Shown: positions 50,357 through 58,135 of the stretch, in pieces
Layout: each line of letters begins with the position of its first letter
Numbering within the stretch: the stretch's first letter is position 1
Source: Pantoea agglomerans
Lineage (GTDB): Bacteria; Pseudomonadota; Gammaproteobacteria; Enterobacterales; Enterobacteriaceae
Assembly (NCBI RefSeq): GCF_020149765.1
Contig: NZ_CP083809.1
Span: 3,596,001 to 3,660,000 of the forward strand
DNA length: 64,000 nucleotides
Direction: 5' to 3'
Translations under genes and position numbers: made by a program
Notes under the pieces: generated by a model
The model's input: only the letters and a program-made list of their open reading frames with translations
Databases searched by the model: none
Told to the model about the DNA's origin: nothing

Positions 50357-50405
50357 TGATAGCGATCATAGTTATTTTTATCAGAAAAATGATAGAAAAT
50401 TATCA
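50357..50405. promoter_or_regulatory. cluster of TGATA/TATCA half-sites upstream of the isomerase gene
   Basis: Two overlapping inverted repeats occur, TATCA-GAAAAA-TGATA (50379-50394) and TGATA-GAAAAT-TATCA (50390-50405), with a further TGATA at 50358-50362. They lie just upstream of the leftward isomerase-dehydrogenase genes in a very AT-rich spacer, the expected place for an operator or promoter. Confidence 0.5.
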
Positions 50406-50427
50406 TTTAAATCAGTAACTAAATGAT

Positions 50428-51453
50428 TTACATGTTTTCTCTGGTGATAATCTCGAAAGGCAGCACCACCTGCTGATAGCGCGCGTCGCCCTTGTTCTGG
50501 CGCTCAGTGCAAAGCCGCACCACGGCCGCCGCCATCGTCTCGATGTTATGGCGCAGCATCACTGTGATAGTGCCGTCGATAAGCGCCAGTTCCCCCTCCT
50601 GCACCGGCCCGTGACAGAGCAACATGACCCTGCGCTGCGCCTGTTCGCGCAGCGCGCGCACCACCCCCTCGATGCCGCCACACGGCGCATAGATCAGCTG
50701 CAAATCGGCGTGCTCCTCCAGCAGCGCCTGCGCGGCGCGATAGCCACCCTCGACGCTTTCACGGGTGTTGAGCGGCTCAAGCACGCGCTGCGTCGCCCCA
50801 TATTCGCGCATCCCGGAGCGAAAGCTGATTTCGCAGCTCTCCTGGCAGGTAAAGCGGTGATCGCCGAGCAGCACGCCGACGCTGCCGGGCTGACGCAGCA
50901 GATGCTGCGCCATCCAGGCGGCGGTGCGCCCCGCCTTCTGATTATCCACCCCGATATAGCCCGCCTGGCCGCAGGGCGAAAAGTCGGAAAAGAGCGCGTA
51001 GACCCGCACGCCCTGACGCGATACCGCCTGAATGGCATGGCGGATCAGCGGATGATCGAGCGCCACCACGCCGATTGCGTCGACGCGCGTTGCCAGCGCG
51101 CGCAGCGATTGTGCCGCCTGCTCCACCTCGTCGATGCCGTGGGTGATGAAAAGCGGCTCGACGCCGGCGGGATGGTGCGGTACGGCCTGTTCGCGCAGCG
51201 CCTCGCTCAGCTGCTGGTAGAGTGAATAGTCGGTAGAGAGCAGCAGAAATCCCATGCGCAGCGTCGCCGTCGGCGGCGAGCCGGCGTGCAGCAGCCGGGC
51301 CTGCGCGTGGCGATAGCCTAAGCGGCTGGCCGCCGCCAGCACCTTCTGTTCAGTTGCGCCGCGCACCGGGGCGCGCTGGTTCAGCACGCGATCGACCGTC
51401 GCCACGCCCACGCCCGCTTCGCGCGCGATGGCGCTCATAGTGACTTTCGTCAT
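50428..51453 (-). CDS. LacI family transcriptional regulator 1
   Basis: A 341-residue repressor with an N-terminal LacI helix-turn-helix (MTKVTMSAIAREAGVGVATV, then DRVLNQR) and a type 1 periplasmic-binding-protein-like effector domain. AGGAGG precedes the ATG at 51453; the open frame continues 53 codons upstream without conservation. It lies between the leftward isomerase-dehydrogenase pair and the divergent Gfo/Idh gene, so it could control either side. The effector is probably a sugar or keto-sugar. Confidence 0.88.
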   Translation of the reverse strand: MTKVTMSAIAREAGVGVATVDRVLNQRAPVRGATEQKVLAAASRLGYRHAQARLLHAGSPPTATLRMGFLLLSTDYSLYQQLSEALREQAVPHHPAGVEPLFITHGIDEVEQAAQSLRALATRVDAIGVVALDHPLIRHAIQAVSRQGVRVYALFSDFSPCGQAGYIGVDNQKAGRTAAWMAQHLLRQPGSVGVLLGDHRFTCQESCEISFRSGMREYGATQRVLEPLNTRESVEGGYRAAQALLEEHADLQLIYAPCGGIEGVVRALREQAQRRVMLLCHGPVQEGELALIDGTITVMLRHNIETMAAAVVRLCTERQNKGDARYQQVVLPFEIITRENM

Positions 51454-51770
51454 GCTCTGTTGCCTCCTGAGAAGGTTGAAATAGCTCGCTTTCGCTATCC
51501 TACCCGCCCCGGCGCGCTGGCCCGATTTTTTGATAAAAAACCGCGCGTAAATTTGATCCTCTTCGCATAATGAAACATTCATTTCCAAATCAGTTCCCTT
51601 CGGAAAATACATTTGCTAGAAATTTTCCGCAATTCGCCTGCGAAAAGGCTGATGGAATTCCATCAGCAAAAGGTTAGAGAAGGCAGCCTCCGGCTTTCTA
51701 TAGTGAAAGCCTGACGGATGCGCGTTACGCCGTCGCGCGCCATTAACAGAATGATAAATACGGAGATGTT
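51454..51770. other. divergent control region with operators
   Basis: The spacer contains AATGAA-ACA-TTCATT (51569-51583), the 20-bp perfect palindrome at 51648-51667 and GGCTTTC-TATAGT-GAAAGCC (51692-51711), the last including a plausible -10 for the rightward genes. No ORF with a ribosome site is seen. Confidence 0.6.
51648..51667. promoter_or_regulatory. 20-bp palindromic operator, site 1
   Basis: GCTGATGGAATTCCATCAGC is a perfect palindrome upstream of the rightward Gfo/Idh-iolH genes. A 16/20 match occurs at 54804-54823 directly before the second LacI gene, which suggests a common LacI-type repressor. Confidence 0.75.
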
Positions 51771-52802
51771 ATGTTTCCCTCTACCTTACCGGCGCCGCGC
51801 CTGCCCGATGCGCAACAGATCCCGACGCTGCGCTGGGGCATCGTCGGCCCTGGCTGGATCGCCGACCATTTCGCCAGCGCGCTTTGCCAGCACACCCGCC
51901 AGCAGCTGACGGCAGTTTCATCGCGCCGCTATGACAAGGCGCAGGCGTTCGCCGACAAATGGTCGATTCCCCACGCCTGCGCCGGCATCGATGCGCTGCT
52001 GGCACGCGAGGATATCGACGCGGTCTATATCGCCACGCCGCATAACCACCACTTCCCCGACGGCCTGCGCGCGCTGCAGGCGGGCAAACATGTGCTGATT
52101 GAAAAGCCGCTGGCGCTTAACGCGCGCGAGGGTGAAGCGCTGCAGCAGGCGGCGCGCCAGGCGGGACGGCTCTGTGTCGAGGCGATGTGGTGCGACTTCG
52201 CGCCGAAGTATGACGTTATCCGCCAGCTGCTGGCGGATGGCGCACTGGGCGACATTCACAGCCTGATCGCCGATCACGGCGAGTTTTTCACCCCGGATCA
52301 CCGCATTTTCAATGCCGACCTCGCCGGCGGGCCGATGCTCGATCTCGGCAGCTATTTAATCGCCTTCAGCATTCTGGTCGGCGGCGCGCCCGAACGCATC
52401 GCCGCGCAGGGTGAACCCGCGCCAGGCGGCGTCAACGGTCAGACCGCAATGCTCTTTACCCATGCGCGCGGCGTGCAGTCAGTGCTGCATACCACCCTGT
52501 TCAGCAATACGCCGGGCACGGCGGTAATCGCCGGACGCGACGCCACGCTCTGCCTCGACGGCCAGTTCTACGCGCCGGGTAATTTCCGCCTGGTCTCCAG
52601 CGATAAGCGCCGGACGCTGCACTGGGAAGAGCCAGCCAACCGCTATCAGCAGCTCTGCCATGAGATTAACCACTTCGCCTGGTGCATCGGCCAGAGCCTG
52701 ACGGATTCGCCGATCCGCTCGCTGACAACCTCGCTGCAGACGCTGCGCGCGATGGATGAGGTGCGTCGGCAGACTGGCGTGGTATTCAACGAAGAACGCT
52801 AA
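51771..52802 (+). CDS. Gfo/Idh/MocA family oxidoreductase 2
   Basis: A 343-residue NAD(P)-dependent dehydrogenase with N-terminal Rossmann fold (LRWGIVGPGWIADHFASAL), catalytic-lysine motif HVLIEKPLALNAREG and a C-terminal domain with DLGSYLIAFSILVGG. It resembles the dihydrodiol/trans-1,2-type dehydrogenase branch of the family. It is first in the operator-1 transcription unit and 21 bases before iolH. It may reduce or oxidise a keto-sugar intermediate. Confidence 0.87.
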   Translation: MFPSTLPAPRLPDAQQIPTLRWGIVGPGWIADHFASALCQHTRQQLTAVSSRRYDKAQAFADKWSIPHACAGIDALLAREDIDAVYIATPHNHHFPDGLRALQAGKHVLIEKPLALNAREGEALQQAARQAGRLCVEAMWCDFAPKYDVIRQLLADGALGDIHSLIADHGEFFTPDHRIFNADLAGGPMLDLGSYLIAFSILVGGAPERIAAQGEPAPGGVNGQTAMLFTHARGVQSVLHTTLFSNTPGTAVIAGRDATLCLDGQFYAPGNFRLVSSDKRRTLHWEEPANRYQQLCHEINHFAWCIGQSLTDSPIRSLTTSLQTLRAMDEVRRQTGVVFNEER

Positions 52803-52823
52803 CTTAAGCCTGGAGTCGTGAAG

Positions 52824-53708
52824 ATGAAAATCGCTTTTGATGTGGATGTAATCAGGGATATGGGTATTACCCGCATGGTGCATCAGGTGGCCGAATGGGG
52901 ATACAACTATATCGAGCAGTCGCCCCATCCGCAGATCAACCCTTTCTATAAGCACCCGAAAGCCAGCCGCGAAATTATGCGCGAATATAAAAACGCGCTG
53001 AACGCCACCGGCGTGGAGATCTCCTCGTTTATCGTCGTCTATCGCTGGTCCGGCCCGGACGAGCTGCGGCGTCAGGCGGCGGTAAAAAACTGGAAGCGCA
53101 TGATTGAGATTGCGGTAGAGATGGGCGTGCAGGTGATCAATACCGAGCTTTCCGGCAACCCCAATGAGCCGGAGATCTGCGAAGAGATGTTCTACCGCTC
53201 AATGGAGGAGCTGCTGCCCCTGTTCGAGCGCGAGAATATCCGCGTCGAGATCCAGTCGCATCCGTGGGATTTCTGCGAGAACAGCAACGAAACCGCCGAT
53301 ATGGTGAAGTCGTTCCGCAGCGACAACGTGAAATATGTTTACAGCGTGCCGCATACCTTTTTCTACGACAACGGCAAGGGCGACGTCAGGCCGATGCTGG
53401 AGTATGCCGGCGAGGATCTCTCCCATGTGCTGATCGCCGATACCATGAACCATACCAAACACTGCCGCTATATCGTTAACCCGCCGGGCGTGGACGCCAC
53501 TATCCACCAGCACGTCGGCGTCGGCGAAGGCGAGGTCGATTTCGACACGCTGTTCCAGACGCTGCGCGAGATGGACTTCGCCAACCGCACCTATAAAGTG
53601 GGCGGCGAATCCATTATCGCCTCTGCGCTGTTCGGCTACCCCGAGAAGATGAAGACGCAGGCGGTAGAGACGCGCGAGCTGATCGAGCGCGAACTGCTGA
53701 GCCGATAA
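52824..53708 (+). CDS. iolH: IolH-like TIM-barrel sugar isomerase/epimerase
   Basis: The 294-residue protein begins MKIAFDVDVIRDMGITRMVH and has VEISSFIVVYRWSGPDE, RVEIQSHPWDF and VLIADTMNHTKHCRYIVNPPG, the pattern I associate with IolH of inositol gene clusters. IolH has no firmly established reaction; the fold is xylose-isomerase-like. GGAG lies 8 bases before the ATG; a GTG 6 bases earlier is less well placed. It is convergent with iolG, with only 4 bases between stops. Confidence 0.82.
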   Translation: MKIAFDVDVIRDMGITRMVHQVAEWGYNYIEQSPHPQINPFYKHPKASREIMREYKNALNATGVEISSFIVVYRWSGPDELRRQAAVKNWKRMIEIAVEMGVQVINTELSGNPNEPEICEEMFYRSMEELLPLFERENIRVEIQSHPWDFCENSNETADMVKSFRSDNVKYVYSVPHTFFYDNGKGDVRPMLEYAGEDLSHVLIADTMNHTKHCRYIVNPPGVDATIHQHVGVGEGEVDFDTLFQTLREMDFANRTYKVGGESIIASALFGYPEKMKTQAVETRELIERELLSR

Positions 53709-53712
53709 GCGG

Positions 53713-54726
53713 CTATGCCAGTCGCTCGACCTTGACGAAGCGTCCGCTGGTCAGCGACTCGCACGCCGCCTCGGCAATCGCCTGCGCCTGCAGACCATCC
53801 ATCAGGCCAGGCAGATCCGCCACCGTTTCGCCGCCGAGATGACGCAGGAAGGCGTCAAGCTGAGCGTAGTAGGTGTCGCGCACGCGGCTGAACCAGTCCG
53901 GGAAAAGGCCAGGCTGAGTGATGCCGCTTTGCTGATAGAGCGTCGCGCCGCGCATCGCCTGCGGCTCCGACGCCAGCATGCCTTGCGATCCCACCACGCT
54001 GATGCGCTCGTCATAGCCGTATCCGGTACGGCGGGTGTTATCGAGCTGTGCCAGCGCGCCGCGTTCCAGCCGCATAATCAGCACCGAGGTATCGACATCA
54101 CCGAAGTCGCGCAGCGCAGGCTGCGCCAGCGCCGCACCCAGCGCGCCGACGGTATCGACCTCGTCGCCGGTCAGAAAACGCAGCAGATCGAAAAAGTGGA
54201 TCGCCTGATCGCGCATCTGTCCGCCCGACGCGCGCAGGTAGTCGAGAGAGGGCATCTCAGACGCGCGGCACACCATCTGGATCAGCTCCGGCGCGCCGAT
54301 TGCGCCCTGCTGAAGCTGCTGCTTCAGCTGCTGGTGGCTGCGGTCGAAGCGGCGGTTAAAGCCGACGGTGACCGGCACCTTCAGCGGCGCGAGGCTCTCC
54401 ACCACCGCGCGCGCCTTCGCCAGCGACAGATCGATCGGCTTTTCGCAGTAGACCGCCTTGCCAGCCCCTGCCGCCTGCGCCAGAAAATCGGCGTGCGTCG
54501 GCGTTGAGCTGGCGATCAGCACCGCATCGATATCGTTGCGATTCAGCGCCTCGCTGACGCGCCCCGCCCGCGTGCCATAGCGCTGCGCCAGCGCCTCGGC
54601 GCGCGCCGCGTCGAGGTCGCACACCAGCGCCAGATGCGCGCCCGGATGCGCCGCCAGATTCGCGGCGTGTACCTGACCAATAAAGCCGCTGCCGATCAGG
54701 GCAACGCGTTGAGTTACAGGGGACAT
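53713..54726 (-). CDS. iolG: IolG-like inositol 2-dehydrogenase
   Basis: A 337-residue NAD-dependent dehydrogenase of the myo-inositol/scyllo-inositol type. It has GSGFIGQVHAANLAAHPGAHL, the catalytic-lysine motif VYCEKPIDLSL, GFNRRFDRSH and the conserved GGQMRDQAIHFFDLLRFLTG and DNTRRTGYGYDERI. GAGGAG precedes ATG 54726; the frame extends far upstream as a shadow. Other inositol genes (iolB, iolC, iolD) are not in the window, so the pathway may differ. Confidence 0.85.
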   Translation of the reverse strand: MSPVTQRVALIGSGFIGQVHAANLAAHPGAHLALVCDLDAARAEALAQRYGTRAGRVSEALNRNDIDAVLIASSTPTHADFLAQAAGAGKAVYCEKPIDLSLAKARAVVESLAPLKVPVTVGFNRRFDRSHQQLKQQLQQGAIGAPELIQMVCRASEMPSLDYLRASGGQMRDQAIHFFDLLRFLTGDEVDTVGALGAALAQPALRDFGDVDTSVLIMRLERGALAQLDNTRRTGYGYDERISVVGSQGMLASEPQAMRGATLYQQSGITQPGLFPDWFSRVRDTYYAQLDAFLRHLGGETVADLPGLMDGLQAQAIAEAACESLTSGRFVKVERLA

Positions 54727-54803
54727 TTCGATCTCCTCTTCACAGTTCGGGATAGCTGACCTTGTCAAAATAGCCCGTTCTGTCAGGCTGGCTGAATGCA
54801 GAA

Positions 54804-54823
54804 ATTGATGGAATTCACTCAGC
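54804..54823. promoter_or_regulatory. 20-bp operator-like sequence, site 2
   Basis: ATTGATGGAATTCACTCAGC matches site 1 (51648-51667) at 16 of 20 positions. It abuts the ATG of the second LacI gene and lies between it and divergent iolG, so it suits autorepression and iolG control. Confidence 0.65.
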
Positions 54824-55843
54824 ATGAAGCGAATGACGCTCACTAATCTGGCGCGCGCCGCCGGCGTCGGCGTGGCGACCGTAGACCGGGTGCTTAACGA
54901 TCGCGGCGGCGTGTCGCCAGCGATGACGAAGAAGGTGCTGGAGGCGGCGCGCGCGGCGGGCCTTAACCGTATTCTGCCGGAAGAGCACCGCCAGCCGTGG
55001 CAAATCGAAGTGATCCTCAGCGGCACCGACGCCTTTTTCTTTCGCCAGCTGGCGCAGGATTTCCAGCAGCTGGCCGACGCGCTCGGCTATCGTCGCCTGC
55101 GCCTGCAGCGCACCTTTATCGCTGAAAACGCGCCGGAGAAGCTGGCAGCGCATATTCTCGCCAGCAGCCGCAGAGTCGACGGGCTGATGGTCTTTGCCCA
55201 TGAACATCCCGCGATTTACCAGGCGCTGCGCGACTGCAAAGCGCGCGGCGTACCGGTGATTACCCTGGTGTCCGACCTGCCCGACGCCGAGCGGCTACTG
55301 CACGTCGGCATCAATCAGCTGCAGGCTGGCCGCACCGCCGGGCTGATGATGGGCAGCATGCTGGCACGCGCGGGCGAGGTGCTGATGGTCAGCGGCCGCG
55401 TCGACTATCGCGCGCATCGCCAGCGCATCGAGGGATTCCGCGACGTGCTGCAGCAGCGCTTTCCCCATCTGGCGCTGCGCGAGGTGCTGGCCGGTCTGGA
55501 GGATCGCTCGCGCATCAGCAAGCTGCTGGAGAAGGCGCTGGTGGCATCCCCGTCGATAGTCGGCGTTTACAATACCGGCTCTGGCAACAGCGCGATTTCG
55601 CAGGCGCTGGCGCGCCATCGCCGCGAACGCGACGTGGTTTACATCACCCACGAGCTTTACGCCACCACGCGCCAGCTGCTGCAGCAGCGCATTCTCACCT
55701 TAACGCTCGATCAGAATACCCAGCGCCACGCCCAGCTGGCGCTGAACCTGCTTTTGCAAAAGCTGGAAAAAGGCGGTGATTTTTCCACTTATGCGGATGG
55801 CCGCGTCGACTTTATGCTCTATACCCAGGAGAACGTCGACTAG
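54824..55843 (+). CDS. LacI family transcriptional regulator 2
   Basis: A 339-residue repressor with LacI helix-turn-helix (MTLTNLARAAGVGVATVDRV, LNDRGG) and a sugar-binding effector domain. The start could be ATG 54824 or 54833 (MTLTN); neither has a good ribosome site, and the operator-like site ends at the first ATG. It is divergent from iolG. Similarity to regulator 1 in the DNA-binding helix (GVGVATVDRVLN) suggests the two could recognise related operators. Confidence 0.87.
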   Translation: MKRMTLTNLARAAGVGVATVDRVLNDRGGVSPAMTKKVLEAARAAGLNRILPEEHRQPWQIEVILSGTDAFFFRQLAQDFQQLADALGYRRLRLQRTFIAENAPEKLAAHILASSRRVDGLMVFAHEHPAIYQALRDCKARGVPVITLVSDLPDAERLLHVGINQLQAGRTAGLMMGSMLARAGEVLMVSGRVDYRAHRQRIEGFRDVLQQRFPHLALREVLAGLEDRSRISKLLEKALVASPSIVGVYNTGSGNSAISQALARHRRERDVVYITHELYATTRQLLQQRILTLTLDQNTQRHAQLALNLLLQKLEKGGDFSTYADGRVDFMLYTQENVD

Positions 55844-55932
55844 CGAACGCCAGCAGGGTTAAACCGCAATTATTCGCCCTGCTACACTCAGAGACGTCTG
55901 ACACCTTCTCATCAACAAGGCGAACCCACACT

Positions 55933-56799
55933 ATGTCGGAAAACAGTTATCAGCCCGCAACAGTCTGGAAATGGGATCCGGAAGCCAAAGGCAACGGCGC
56001 AAAAACCAACCGCCCCATCGCAGGCGCAACCCATGAAAAAGCGCTGCCGGTCGGCAAGCATCCGCTGCAGCTCTATTCGCTCGGCACGCCCAACGGCCAG
56101 AAAGTGACGATTCTGCTGGAGGAGCTGCTGGCGGTCGGCGTCAAAGAGGCGGAGTATGACGCCTGGCTGATCCGCATCGGCGACGGCGATCAGTTCGGCA
56201 GCGGCTTTGTTGATATCAACCCCAACGCCAAGATTCCGGCGCTCAGCGACCATTCGGTGAACCCGCCGCAGCGCGTGTTTGAGTCCGGCAATATTCTGCT
56301 CTACCTGGCGGACAAATTCGGCCATTTCCTGCCGGACGATCTGGCGGGCCGTACCGAAGCGCTGAACTGGCTTTTCTGGCTACAGGGCGCCGCGCCCTTC
56401 GTCGGCGGCGGTTTCGGCCACTTCTACCACTACGCGCCGGAGAAAATCGAATACGCCATTAACCGCTATACGCTGGAGACCAAGCGCCTGCTCGACGTGC
56501 TCGATCGCCGTCTGGCGGAGAGCCGCTTCCTTGGCGGCGACGCCTATACCATCGCCGATATCGCCACCTGGCCCTGGTTCGGCGGCCTGGTGCTGAACAA
56601 CCAGTATGGCGCAACCGAATTCCTCGACGCCAAATCCTACAAGAACGTGGTGCGCTGGGCGCAGGAGATCGCCGAGCGTCCGGCGGTTATCCGCGGACGC
56701 AAAGTGAATCGCGTGATGGGCGATCCGGCCGATCAGCTGCACGAGCGCCACGACGCATCCGATTTTGATACCAACACCGAAGATAAACGCCAGGCGTAA
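55933..56799 (+). CDS. yghU: glutathione S-transferase / disulfide-bond reductase YghU
   Basis: YghU is a Nu-class glutathione-transferase with disulfide-bond oxidoreductase activity. The 288-residue product matches the E. coli length, with an N-terminal extension (MSENSYQPATVWKWDPEAKGNG), thioredoxin-like domain (YSLGTPNGQKVTILLEEL) and helical domain (GGDAYTIADIATWPWFG). It is followed after 11 bases by a DUF1330 gene. Confidence 0.95.
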   Translation: MSENSYQPATVWKWDPEAKGNGAKTNRPIAGATHEKALPVGKHPLQLYSLGTPNGQKVTILLEELLAVGVKEAEYDAWLIRIGDGDQFGSGFVDINPNAKIPALSDHSVNPPQRVFESGNILLYLADKFGHFLPDDLAGRTEALNWLFWLQGAAPFVGGGFGHFYHYAPEKIEYAINRYTLETKRLLDVLDRRLAESRFLGGDAYTIADIATWPWFGGLVLNNQYGATEFLDAKSYKNVVRWAQEIAERPAVIRGRKVNRVMGDPADQLHERHDASDFDTNTEDKRQA

Positions 56800-56810
56800 A
56801 GGAGCCGACA

Positions 56811-57104
56811 ATGAGCGCATATGTAATCTTTATTCGCGACAAAATTACCAACCCTGAAGAGTTCGCTATTTACGGCGAGAAAGCGGGGAAAGCGCGCGGC
56901 GATCACCCTATTACGCCGCTGGCGTTTTATGGACAGCTGGAGACGCTGGAAGGGCCGGAAGCGGACGGCGTGGTCGTTCTGGAGTTTCCAACGGTTGAGG
57001 CAGCGCACGGCTGGTATGACAGCCCGGAGTATCAGGAAGCTAAACAGCACCGCCTGAAAGGTGCAGAGTACCGTGTCGTGCTGGTGCAGGGCGTCGATCA
57101 GTAA
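56811..57104 (+). CDS. DUF1330 family protein
   Basis: A 97-residue ferredoxin-fold (dimeric alpha-beta barrel) protein of the DUF1330 family, with MSAYVIFIRDKITNPEEFAIY and GWYDSPEYQEAKQHRLKGAEYRVVLVQG. The function is unknown. GGAG lies just upstream and it is probably co-transcribed with yghU. Confidence 0.9.
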   Translation: MSAYVIFIRDKITNPEEFAIYGEKAGKARGDHPITPLAFYGQLETLEGPEADGVVVLEFPTVEAAHGWYDSPEYQEAKQHRLKGAEYRVVLVQGVDQ

Positions 57105-57129
57105 TCGCGTTCCGCTAATCTGCATTCAT

Positions 57130-57158
57130 AAGCCGTAGCCTCAGGGCGCGGCTTTTTT
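57130..57158 (+). terminator. terminator after the DUF1330 gene
   Basis: AAGCCG and CGGCTT arms around a 13-base loop, followed by TTTT. Confidence 0.7.
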
Positions 57159-57268
57159 ATTTCTTCCCGATAAGCTGATTGCAATAAATTAGCTACCAAC
57201 AGCAAGAGAAAAAAGTAACAGACCGGCTCGACAACTCAAGCGATATAAACACAGCCTCTTCTGAAAAA

Positions 57269-57303
57269 TTAAAACCCCGCAGCCTTCTGCTGCGGAGTTT
57301 TTC
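57269..57303. terminator. bidirectional terminator downstream of the bacteriocin-like pair
   Basis: AAAACCCCGCAGC pairs with GCTGCGGAGTTTT (one G-T) around TTCT-type loop, with T runs on both strands. Confidence 0.88.
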
Positions 57304-57431
57304 CAGACTCGTGACGCTCCAGGCAGACATTAGCGTCCTTTAAATAATATTATTAAAAGGGTTTTATAATTACACATAAAACAAATAAAAAACGCTGCCA
57401 GATAAATCAGAGTCGCTAAAGATTTTTCGTG

Positions 57432-57746
57432 TTATACCAGGGCTACACTGTCGCTGGTGCCGTAATTCTTACGGAAGTCGGCGCCATAGGCCGCGACGGC
57501 ATCTCTGCCCCACAGCGCGCCGATAAAGGTTCCGACAACCGGGCCGACAATACAGCCGAAAATCAGGCCGACAACCTGAGCAATAGGGCCGAATACGGCG
57601 CTACGGCTGGCGCTGCCGCCCACTGCCGCGCCAGTCGCCAGGCCTTCAAAGAAGCCCCATGCTGCGCCTTCTGCTGCTTCGCCCACCGAGGAGACGATTG
57701 CACCGCCGCTGACGATTTCAGTTTCAATAACAGATAATTCACGCAT
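57432..57746 (-). CDS. double-glycine-leader, glycine-zipper small protein 1 (bacteriocin-like)
   Basis: A 104-residue protein whose first 15 residues, MRELSVIETEIVSGG, form a double-glycine leader like that of colicin V and other peptides exported by C39-peptidase ABC transporters. The mature part (89 residues) is Gly/Ala-rich. It contains a perfect glycine zipper with Gly at 60, 64, 68, 72, 76 and 80, then RDAVAAYGADFRKNYG. AAGGAA lies 8 bases before the ATG. It is a paralogue of the gene immediately upstream and is probably co-transcribed with it. No exporter or immunity gene is seen nearby. Microcin or two-peptide bacteriocin function is inference. Confidence 0.85.
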   Translation of the reverse strand: MRELSVIETEIVSGGAIVSSVGEAAEGAAWGFFEGLATGAAVGGSASRSAVFGPIAQVVGLIFGCIVGPVVGTFIGALWGRDAVAAYGADFRKNYGTSDSVALV

Positions 57747-57789
57747 GATTAATTTCCTTATATATTAATATGATGACTACTGAAAACTC

Positions 57790-57808
57790 CATTAAAGCCC
57801 CTTTAATG
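57790..57808. other. hairpin between the two bacteriocin-like genes
   Basis: CATTAAAG-CCC-CTTTAATG is a perfect 8-bp inverted repeat in the 89-base spacer. In the minus-strand mRNA it precedes the ribosome site of the second gene by about 30 bases. Confidence 0.55.
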
Positions 57809-57835
57809 AAGAGGGTACTGGCGCAACACTTTCGG

Positions 57836-58135
57836 CTAGCTGGAATAGCGCGTCCTGACATCAGCCGCATAGGCTGCGACCGCCTCTCTGCCAGCCATTG
57901 CGCCCATAATCGCGCCCACGATCGGGCCAATAACACCGCCAAAAATTGCCCCTATGCCCTGAGAGATAATGCCAAATATGGCGCTACGGCTGCCGCTTCC
58001 ACCCACGGTAACACCGGTCAGGAATCCATCCAGCGCGCCCCAGACAATGCCTTCAAGAAAAGCGCTTACCTGATCGGCAGTCGCCGGCGCACCACCGCTT
58101 ACGATGCTGAGCTCGTATTGTTTTAACGTTCTCAT
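57836..58135 (-). CDS. double-glycine-leader, glycine-zipper small protein 2 (bacteriocin-like)
   Basis: A 99-residue protein with the leader MRTLKQYELSIVSGG, 15 residues ending in Gly-Gly, and an 84-residue Gly/Ala-rich mature part. A perfect glycine zipper has Gly at 62, 66, 70, 74, 78 and 82, followed by REAVAAYAADVRTRY. GAAGGTGA lies before ATG 58135; a GTG three codons earlier overlaps that ribosome site. It aligns with protein 1 along the mature region (VGGSxSRSAxFG, then the zipper, then AVAAY). Two adjacent paralogues suggest a two-component toxin resembling the Caulobacter Cdz glycine-zipper bacteriocins; other roles are possible. Confidence 0.85.
   Translation of the reverse strand: MRTLKQYELSIVSGGAPATADQVSAFLEGIVWGALDGFLTGVTVGGSGSRSAIFGIISQGIGAIFGGVIGPIVGAIMGAMAGREAVAAYAADVRTRYSS

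Larger units (their letters stand above)
57105..57431. other. AT-rich spacer with two terminators
   Basis: The stretch holds the DUF1330 terminator and a bidirectional terminator serving the leftward bacteriocin-like genes. From about 57160 the composition is distinctly AT-rich. Confidence 0.6.

Noticed and set aside
50334-51770. Possible insertion sequence remnants around the LacI gene
   Set aside because: The inverted repeats are short, internal to promoter spacers and not associated with transposase sequence or target duplications.
57193-57330. 45-codon ORF on the minus strand with AAAGGA before its ATG, downstream of the bacteriocin-like pair
   Set aside because: It runs straight through a strong bidirectional terminator hairpin and its sequence looks random; considered as an immunity gene but not supported.
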